This document shows, one piece after another, positions 58,050-64,000 of a DNA stretch of 64,000 nt. The stretch is from Seison nebaliae (Eukaryota > Rotifera > Pararotatoria > Seisonacea > Seisonidae), in assembly GCA_023231475.1 (NCBI GenBank), contig JALJEE010001725.1, forward strand, positions 23,868-87,867, given 5' to 3'. A program made the position numbers and the translations under genes. Position 1 is the stretch's first letter, and each line of letters opens with the position of its first letter. Under the pieces are notes generated by a model, which worked only from the letters and a program-made list of their open reading frames with translations, ran no database searches and was not told the DNA's origin.

Positions 58050-61000
58050 TTAAATTTTTATCTGTCGAATCTTCGGACGACTTACATGGGTTACTCTACT
58101 GTCTCCACAACTCTGAGGACACGAACTCTCGTTGTTAAAAGTTAAACGTGCATATGTGTTTGTGCATATCTTCCGTCCCAATTTCATTCCATCACTCATC
58201 GATCGAACAAATTCATTATCTTTAAATGGAATCATAGGATATTTATATATATGATTGGTGTAAGAATAAGGAAGATATCGTCTCAAATTTGAACAAGAAG
58301 AAAATTTGTTCAATTTTGAATTGGATGAATCATCATCATAATAATATCTTCCCACATTGGAAGAACATGAAAAATATTGATATTTCTCCATATGGGAAAT
58401 TGACGAATCGTTACAACAATATTTCTCAATATTTGATGGTGAAGAATTCTGATAATATTTTTCAATATTTGATGGTGAAGAATTCTGATAATAATTCACA
58501 ATATTTGATGGTGAAGAATTTTGGTAAGATTTTTCCATGATCGAAGTGGAAGAGGAATATTTTTGAGATTTTCCCATATTCCAACTGGAGGAATTCTGAT
58601 GGTTTTTCATCGTTTGATCATCAAACGATTTTTCATATGGTGTCCTGTCGTCGGGAAGAGTAGAATCGATGTATGAGGTCCTTAAATAATTCGTGTCAAT
58701 GGATGATGACTTATCACCAATTCCATCATTTGTAAACGATTTTAAATGATTCGTAATATCAACGAATGATTTTCCAATATAATCCGATCGAACATTTTGA
58801 CCATTATCATTACTAAATGATAATTTCCGAGAGTGTTGAAGAGGAGAAATTAATTTGGAACGATTTTCATAATGAGAAAATGATTTGTGATTATTACTCT
58901 CGTACACAATCGATCGATCTTCCATGAAATTAGGTAAACATTTCTGATGATTCATATTAGATGTCTGTTGATGACAAATTGATGATTTTAGTTTATCGGA
59001 TGAATTTGAACAATATTTATTTTCAGTAGATTCTTCATATTTTAAATCAATTCTGTTCCCTTCATTTGAAGAGGATTTGAGAAGTTTACAAGTAAAATTA
59101 CATGTCCCATTAATTCCATAAAGATACGATTTCTCCTCATTCAACTCCTTCTTCTTTCCATTAGTCACATAATAAGATGATAATTTCTCATTTGCTTCTG
59201 GTGATAAGTTGGTGAATTTAGAAGGAATATTTTCACTATTCCCATCATATGAATTTATTGTTCGCCGATTATTATCATACATTAATATCCGCTTATAACC
59301 TGGTTCTATCTCAACTAACTGATCATGCTTCTCTTCGTCAATTGACGGTTTTTTATTAACGTATTGTAACCCGTTAAAATTATTCGGATGATTCTTTTTC
59401 GTTTTGTTTATAGATTTTGGACTTTTCATTGATGATTTTTGAGATTTGATTGAAGAATTTGGAGATTTTCCACATTTTGAAGTGTTCCCTGTTGATTTTG
59501 GACTTTTCAATGGTGATTTTGGAGATTTGGTTGAGGATTTTCCAGATTTCATTGAATCTTCTCGTAATTTCGTTGAAGAGTTTCGGGAATTGGTGGATGA
59601 TTTTGAAGATTTTTGATTTGATGTAAAATTGGGTGGAAATAATTTGGAAGTTTCATTCGTATTACTCGAAGTAGGCGGATTTTGACTTGTGTTTTTCATT
59701 GAATTGCTCGTTTTCGTACTATTTGGAGATGATGGTCCAGAAGATTTTTTAACGGTTTTACCTAAGAATATATTCTTACCCAAATCGAATTCGTCTATGG
59801 AACATGGTCGACATCGAGAATCGGAAGCACTGCTTTTCTTCAAATGTTTACTTAAACCATGCTTCTCAATATATTGTGCGTAAGTTAAACGACTTTTTTC
59901 CAATTGTTTCTCACAACAAAAATGAGAGAGAGATCTTCTCTTTGCTCTTTTATCCTTTTGAGATGATGTTGGTAAATATCGTTCGACGCTTGATATCGAT
60001 GGTTTGGAAAGGTTTTTGATATCATTAAAAAAATCTTCGTGACTTTTAGATACCTCACAAGATGATGATGGACTAATCAAATATCTTTCCACACTGGAGA
60101 TTGTTGGTCTTAAGGGATTTCCAATATTATAATCGATCAATCGTCTCTTGGAATTTCCATTATCTTTGGACGATTGTTTCTTTCCTTTTCTCATTTTCGA
60201 CATAGGAACTTTTTTCGAAATCATTTTCCGTTTTGATGGAAGTTGATTTTTCATGGAAATCTTCTTCGCAGTTTCCCGACGAATCGGTTTGGTTCGATGA
60301 ATTGGTTTCGAACTATCAGTTGTTTGTCTTGTCGAATTATATGTCGTCCGTTTGGATCGATCTTTATTATCAGTTCGATAACTCTGAGATTTGTGTGAAT
60401 GAAATTTTTGTAATTTTGGTGAAGTTTTCTTTTGGAAGGATTTAATATCGGTTGTAGACCATCCTCTTTTTCTATAAGGATTTCTAATCGGATTTTCAAT
60501 TTGAGATTTTTGATCTTTGGAGATGGTTTTCTTTGATGATGGTAGAGTGGACGGATTAATTTTCTTTCCTTCCACATCAGATTCATTGAATGATTGTAGA
60601 ATTGGTGGCGATGAAGGAGCATGAGAAGAATTTGTTGAGTTTTCATCTTCGGAAAACGGTGCAATACGACAACTGGAAGGTTCGATTGAATAATATGCGT
60701 CAATAGATGGACAGGGACATTGGGTGAAACTGTAACCATCAGAAATGGGAGAATCTGGAGAAAATGTTACACAGTGACACGTTTGAGATTTTTTATAATT
60801 TGATTTTGCTTCACTACTTTCTTTGTTGCACGTGAGTTCTTTGAAAACTGTGGAAGATTGTTTCGTATCATTCATTTTATCTTTATCAGATTCCGATATT
60901 GTTATCTTCTTTTTACGTTTAGATGATAATGAAGATTCATTCAACATTTTAGAAGGTGGAGATGATTCATTCAATTTCTCATTTTGTGGATATGGTGATG

Positions 61001-62120
61001 ATTCATTAAATGCTTGATATGATGGTGATGGTGGTGGTGGTGGTGATGATGTGTCATCATTCTTTCCAGAAGATGCAGTTTTTTGATGAGAATAAGTATT
61101 TTGATGTGAAGGAAGATCATGAGAATTAGGTGAAGGTGATGATGTTCCTGAATAATCAGTGTCATTTTTAGACTCTTCTTCTAATCGTGTCGGTGAAGTA
61201 TTTGGAGATGTTCTTTTATTATATGTATTAGTGGAAGTGGTATTGGGAGTAGAACGACGTTTTCGTCCTTTCTCGTATCGAATAAGTTTTGCTTTATTAC
61301 CTTTTATTCTCAATTTAGCACGAATTCGTCCATTTTTCCCTACTTTAACTCCATTATATCGTTTATTAAATTTTGATTGTTCCCCATAAGTTTGACGGTT
61401 TTCTGATATTCTTTTGGTTTCATTAGGTTGATGTGGTTCTTCATCAAAATTTCCATCATTATCGACATGATCATGATCATGATTAGTTGAATGTTTCAAA
61501 ACCGATTTATGGCCATTATTAGTTGGATGTTTGAGAGATGGTTTACGGTCATGACCATGTAGAGCATGTTGAGGATGGGAAGAGATATTGTGAGGTATAT
61601 GTTGTGGAGCCGTATGAACTGGTTGAACATTAGCTACCGTATCACAATTTACACGACAACAATAAGAACGATAATTTTGACAAGGTGACAAACTTATACA
61701 ATCGTTGGCATGGTGATGTACATGACATGGATCACAACAAATTGTTGATTGAGAACCACATAATACTTTCTCCGTTTTTCCTCGCACAATCACTTTTGGG
61801 TATCTCATGTTGGCACTACGTAATGTTTGATCATTGAACAATTCGAAGAGATTAATTTCAACTCTTCTTTCCAACAACTCTTTCGTCATCGGTTTCATTC
61901 TTTCATTTTGTTCGTCAGACTGAGGCAATCGACGACCATCTCGGTAACGAAATGTATAAGGAGAGTCACGTTTCGGACGAGTATTGTCGTTCATTAATTT
62001 AGCTTCATCGCTACTCCCGATAACTTTACAATGACCATCACGTTCTTTATTAATGAATGTTGCCCAATTAGCGAGAGAGGAGGGAGGGATAAAGTTTCTG
62101 AGATAAGCAATGTATGACAT
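58050..62120 (-). CDS. 1356-aa Ser-rich basic protein, unrecognised
   Basis: This single open frame of 4.07 kb has no intron. An N-terminal part of about 170 residues has globular character and a Cys/His cluster (CCDPCHVHHHANDC, CQNYRSYCC). The rest is a very polar, Ser/Lys/Asn/Pro-rich sequence. Internal repeats: a pair of ISSVERYL motifs about 45 residues apart (near 690-740), SSTKS/PKSP units (about 830-950) and three or more units of the type YYQNSSPSNIEK (about 1220-1270). A basic stretch near residue 270-290 (KVGKNGRIRAKLRIKGNKAK) could bind nucleic acid. It is probably a large disordered cytoskeletal or nuclear protein. It shares a CCDPC motif with the Cys/Pro-repeat protein 4 kb away, which may be coincidence. 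Confidence 0.65.
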   Translation of the reverse strand: MSYIAYLRNFIPPSSLANWATFINKERDGHCKVIGSSDEAKLMNDNTRPKRDSPYTFRYRDGRRLPQSDEQNERMKPMTKELLERRVEINLFELFNDQTLRSANMRYPKVIVRGKTEKVLCGSQSTICCDPCHVHHHANDCISLSPCQNYRSYCCRVNCDTVANVQPVHTAPQHIPHNISSHPQHALHGHDRKPSLKHPTNNGHKSVLKHSTNHDHDHVDNDGNFDEEPHQPNETKRISENRQTYGEQSKFNKRYNGVKVGKNGRIRAKLRIKGNKAKLIRYEKGRKRRSTPNTTSTNTYNKRTSPNTSPTRLEEESKNDTDYSGTSSPSPNSHDLPSHQNTYSHQKTASSGKNDDTSSPPPPPSPSYQAFNESSPYPQNEKLNESSPPSKMLNESSLSSKRKKKITISESDKDKMNDTKQSSTVFKELTCNKESSEAKSNYKKSQTCHCVTFSPDSPISDGYSFTQCPCPSIDAYYSIEPSSCRIAPFSEDENSTNSSHAPSSPPILQSFNESDVEGKKINPSTLPSSKKTISKDQKSQIENPIRNPYRKRGWSTTDIKSFQKKTSPKLQKFHSHKSQSYRTDNKDRSKRTTYNSTRQTTDSSKPIHRTKPIRRETAKKISMKNQLPSKRKMISKKVPMSKMRKGKKQSSKDNGNSKRRLIDYNIGNPLRPTISSVERYLISPSSSCEVSKSHEDFFNDIKNLSKPSISSVERYLPTSSQKDKRAKRRSLSHFCCEKQLEKSRLTYAQYIEKHGLSKHLKKSSASDSRCRPCSIDEFDLGKNIFLGKTVKKSSGPSSPNSTKTSNSMKNTSQNPPTSSNTNETSKLFPPNFTSNQKSSKSSTNSRNSSTKLREDSMKSGKSSTKSPKSPLKSPKSTGNTSKCGKSPNSSIKSQKSSMKSPKSINKTKKNHPNNFNGLQYVNKKPSIDEEKHDQLVEIEPGYKRILMYDNNRRTINSYDGNSENIPSKFTNLSPEANEKLSSYYVTNGKKKELNEEKSYLYGINGTCNFTCKLLKSSSNEGNRIDLKYEESTENKYCSNSSDKLKSSICHQQTSNMNHQKCLPNFMEDRSIVYESNNHKSFSHYENRSKLISPLQHSRKLSFSNDNGQNVRSDYIGKSFVDITNHLKSFTNDGIGDKSSSIDTNYLRTSYIDSTLPDDRTPYEKSFDDQTMKNHQNSSSWNMGKSQKYSSSTSIMEKSYQNSSPSNIVNYYQNSSPSNIEKYYQNSSPSNIEKYCCNDSSISHMEKYQYFSCSSNVGRYYYDDDSSNSKLNKFSSCSNLRRYLPYSYTNHIYKYPMIPFKDNEFVRSMSDGMKLGRKICTNTYARLTFNNESSCPQSCGDSRVTHVSRPKIRQIKI

Positions 62121-62238
62121 ACCATATAACGAGGAAAAGATAGAAACTTAAAGGAAAAGTAGAAAAGAAAACTTCTCCCCCCCACACTTTTCCATCAGTT
62201 TTATACTATTAAAAAGAAAAAACCGGAATTGAAACTAT
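62121..62238. promoter_or_regulatory. Compact divergent promoter region
   Basis: Only 118 bp separate the start codons of the 1356-aa gene and the IR-type receptor. It contains a short C run (62178-62183) and A-rich sequence. No specific site was identified. Confidence 0.4.
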
Positions 62239-63749
62239 ATGGAAACGCTTAGTTTCATGGAAAAATTTCGATTTGTTCTTCGAAATTCATATCCTTATCA
62301 TTATCTTTCTAATGACAACTCGACGATTCCTGTTTTAATAACATCCAATAATCTGTCATCAGTTCAAGGATTTATGATTGATATCATCAAATATATTGCG
62401 GATGATTTACAATTTAAGTTTCAATTCTCTTAATTTTATTAATACATAATTTTAATAATTATAATTTTATCAATTTTGTTCCAGATATGATTTCCTCATC
62501 CTACCAAAGAACATTTCAGTTGGAATCGAAAATGCGGAAAAGACGCATTTGACGGGGATGTTGAATGTGATAGAAAAAAGAGTTTTTTTTCTTCTTTCAA
62601 AATTCAAAATGTATTATTAAATTTTTTGTATTAAAAGTCGAATTATCTCGCTGGAACGGTGGCGAATACGATAACACGAGAGAAATATGTACATTTCCTT
62701 TATCCAATTTTAACATATGGACTTGGCATTCTCATTCAGAAGAATTATAAAGTGAATGATATTATGGGTGATTTGTTTCGCGTATTCTCCATTTTCCATT
62801 CAACTGTCTGGATCTTAGCAACTTTTAGTATTCTAATAGTTTTAATTGTCTTATCATTATTGAATAAATCGGATAAAGATCAGTCAAATTGTCTCTGTTA
62901 TTATATCCCAATAATCTTCACTTATTCAGGTTAACATGGAAATTGACATCTTTCTCAATTTTGCTTTAAAAAGACACTTCTATTTATCGAAAAAGATTAA
63001 CAGTACGTATCGTCCTTTTATCTTGGGGGATTTTCGTTCATTTATTTCTCATTTTCTTCATCGCCAAATGGACTGCCATGTTCACCATACGTCAAACTAG
63101 ACCATTAATATCATCATTAAATGATTTGATCAAACACGAAGAAATCACTTTAGCTGTCGAACAAGGGAGTAATACTGAAGAATTATTATTCGTTAATTTT
63201 ACCAATTTCCCAATTTTCTTTTAATTCTTTATATAGACGTTAAACTTCGAACCGTTCAGTTCGTTAAAGAAACGTGTAATTTTCTTTCATTCTATCGATG
63301 ATTGTGTTCAACAAATGAAGAAACAGTCGATTGTAGTAGTAGCCGATTATTCGACGTTACAACCAATTTGGAAAGAGTTTTGTGATTTAGAATTGATTCA
63401 AGAACAAAATGTATTTCAATACAATTCATTCGCTGTCGACAAAACTTTCATTTACACTGACATCTTTCGTCGAACTCTTCGACGAATGGATGAATTTGGA
63501 ATAATGGAACGTTTAAAAAAATCGTATTGGACAATTACCAAAAGTCGACCGATATGTCATCGAAATTTCTTTGATCCCAATCAAACAAATCGATTAATGG
63601 ATGGAAGAGAAAAGAGAGTATCTGAAGCTATATCTTTCTGTCATTTATCAGGAATTTTTACTTTTATGCTCTCCCTTTATTTCATATGTGCATCGATATT
63701 AGTTGCGGAGAAACAATTGAAAAAATATTATTCAGTACAACACGACTAA
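62239..63749 (+). CDS. Ionotropic receptor (IR)-type glutamate receptor homologue
   Basis: Five exons with introns starting GTTTCA, GTTTTT, GTTAAC and GTTAAT join to about 415 aa. There is no large amino-terminal domain: it begins with ligand-binding lobe S1 (FRFVLRNSYPYHYLS, SSVQGFMIDIIKYIADDLQF). The ANTITREKYVHFLYPILTYG segment follows, equivalent to the sites of iGluR S1 end where agonist Arg and Thr reside. Then come TM1 (TVWILATFSILIVLIVLSLL), a pore region, TM3 (HLFLIFFIAKWTAMFTIRQ, like SYTANLTAMLTVRR), lobe S2 and TM4 (GIFTFMLSLYFICASILVA). Lack of the N-terminal domain and a degenerate SYTANLAAF motif place it with the divergent chemosensory IR family of protostomes rather than synaptic AMPA/NMDA receptors. 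Function as a sensory cation channel is inferred. Confidence 0.75.
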
Positions 63750-63802
63750 AGCACTGACAAAATCAATAGCAATCAATATATTGATTAACATTCTATTACA
63801 AA

Positions 63803-63955
63803 TCAATTTTTTTCACATACATTAAACATTTCGTATTGTGGCAAATAAAAGCTTATGTTGTGTGGAGATGTTGGTTCGGCACCTTGTCCGGTAGCCGTCC
63901 CGTCAGATTCTTTGCCATCGACGTTCAGTTCTTTCTGGCTTGACTTACCAGACAT
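63803..63955 (-). CDS. Small 50-aa ORF, unrecognised
   Basis: The ATG at 63955 opens 50 codons ending at TGA (63803-63805). The sequence is polar, rich in Gly/Ser/Glu (MSGKSSQKELNVDGKESDGT), and clearly GC-richer than its surroundings. It closes with SFYLPQYEMFNVCEKN. A GTAAGT lies only six bases after the ATG; if used as a donor, the rest would be intron and the gene would be different. It could also be a first exon of a longer gene, with the apparent stop inside an intron. No family is recognised. Confidence 0.4.
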   Translation of the reverse strand: MSGKSSQKELNVDGKESDGTATGQGAEPTSPHNISFYLPQYEMFNVCEKN

Positions 63956-64000
63956 AGTGCACAAAGATACAATATATAGAAAGGGATTTTATTTAATATT

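Overview
This window is a piece of nuclear genome from a small-genome, AT-rich animal. The evidence is a set of metazoan-type genes read with the standard code: meckelin, AHI1/jouberin, a DUF4773 protein, an SLC6 transporter, an ionotropic-receptor-type glutamate channel, a non-muscle myosin regulatory light chain and a Kunitz inhibitor. Introns are mostly 36-60 nt and many genes have none. Meckelin and AHI1 imply ciliated cells, and the IR-type channel points to a protostome. The phylum cannot be settled from the sequence alone. No tRNA, rRNA, CRISPR or intact transposon was seen.

Layout. 1-4.0 kb: 3' part of meckelin, then a LisH-like protein. 4.1-7.6 kb (minus): CDK12/13 kinase and an AGC-like pseudokinase. 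9.5-14 kb: KIAA0513 homologue with a 1.65-kb first intron and an acidic, Asn/Asp-rich middle. 14.4-15.2 kb (minus): MARVEL protein. 16.7-18.5 kb: TSG101. 18.7-25.3 kb: unrecognised minus-strand ORFs. 25-34 kb: gene-poor, AT-rich DNA holding a two-exon peptide precursor candidate (27.7 kb), a secreted orphan (31.4 kb), repeats and a 23-bp minisatellite. 33.8-39.6 kb: small membrane protein, DUF4773 protein, AHI1 and Kunitz inhibitor. 40.2-44.8 kb: dense housekeeping block (POLR1F-like, eIF6, ZC4H2, MESH1, COMMD, ZDHHC23-like). 45.5-50.5 kb: Thr-rich and membrane exons, then SLC6. 51.6-52.2 kb: a degenerate ubiquitin fused to ribosomal protein eL40. 52.2-64 kb: Cys/Pro-repeat membrane protein, ELP4, myosin light chain, a 1356-aa Ser-rich protein, an IR channel and a small ORF.

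The most striking system-level signal is the 5' splice site. Of about 45 introns that reading frame or homology let me place, all but three begin GTT rather than GTA or GTG. The other strong points are the almost lysine-free ubiquitin-like leader on eL40, a candidate cyclic neuropeptide precursor, a DHHC enzyme with a shortened SHHC core overlapped by a COMMD gene, and tail-to-tail genes whose stop codons touch.
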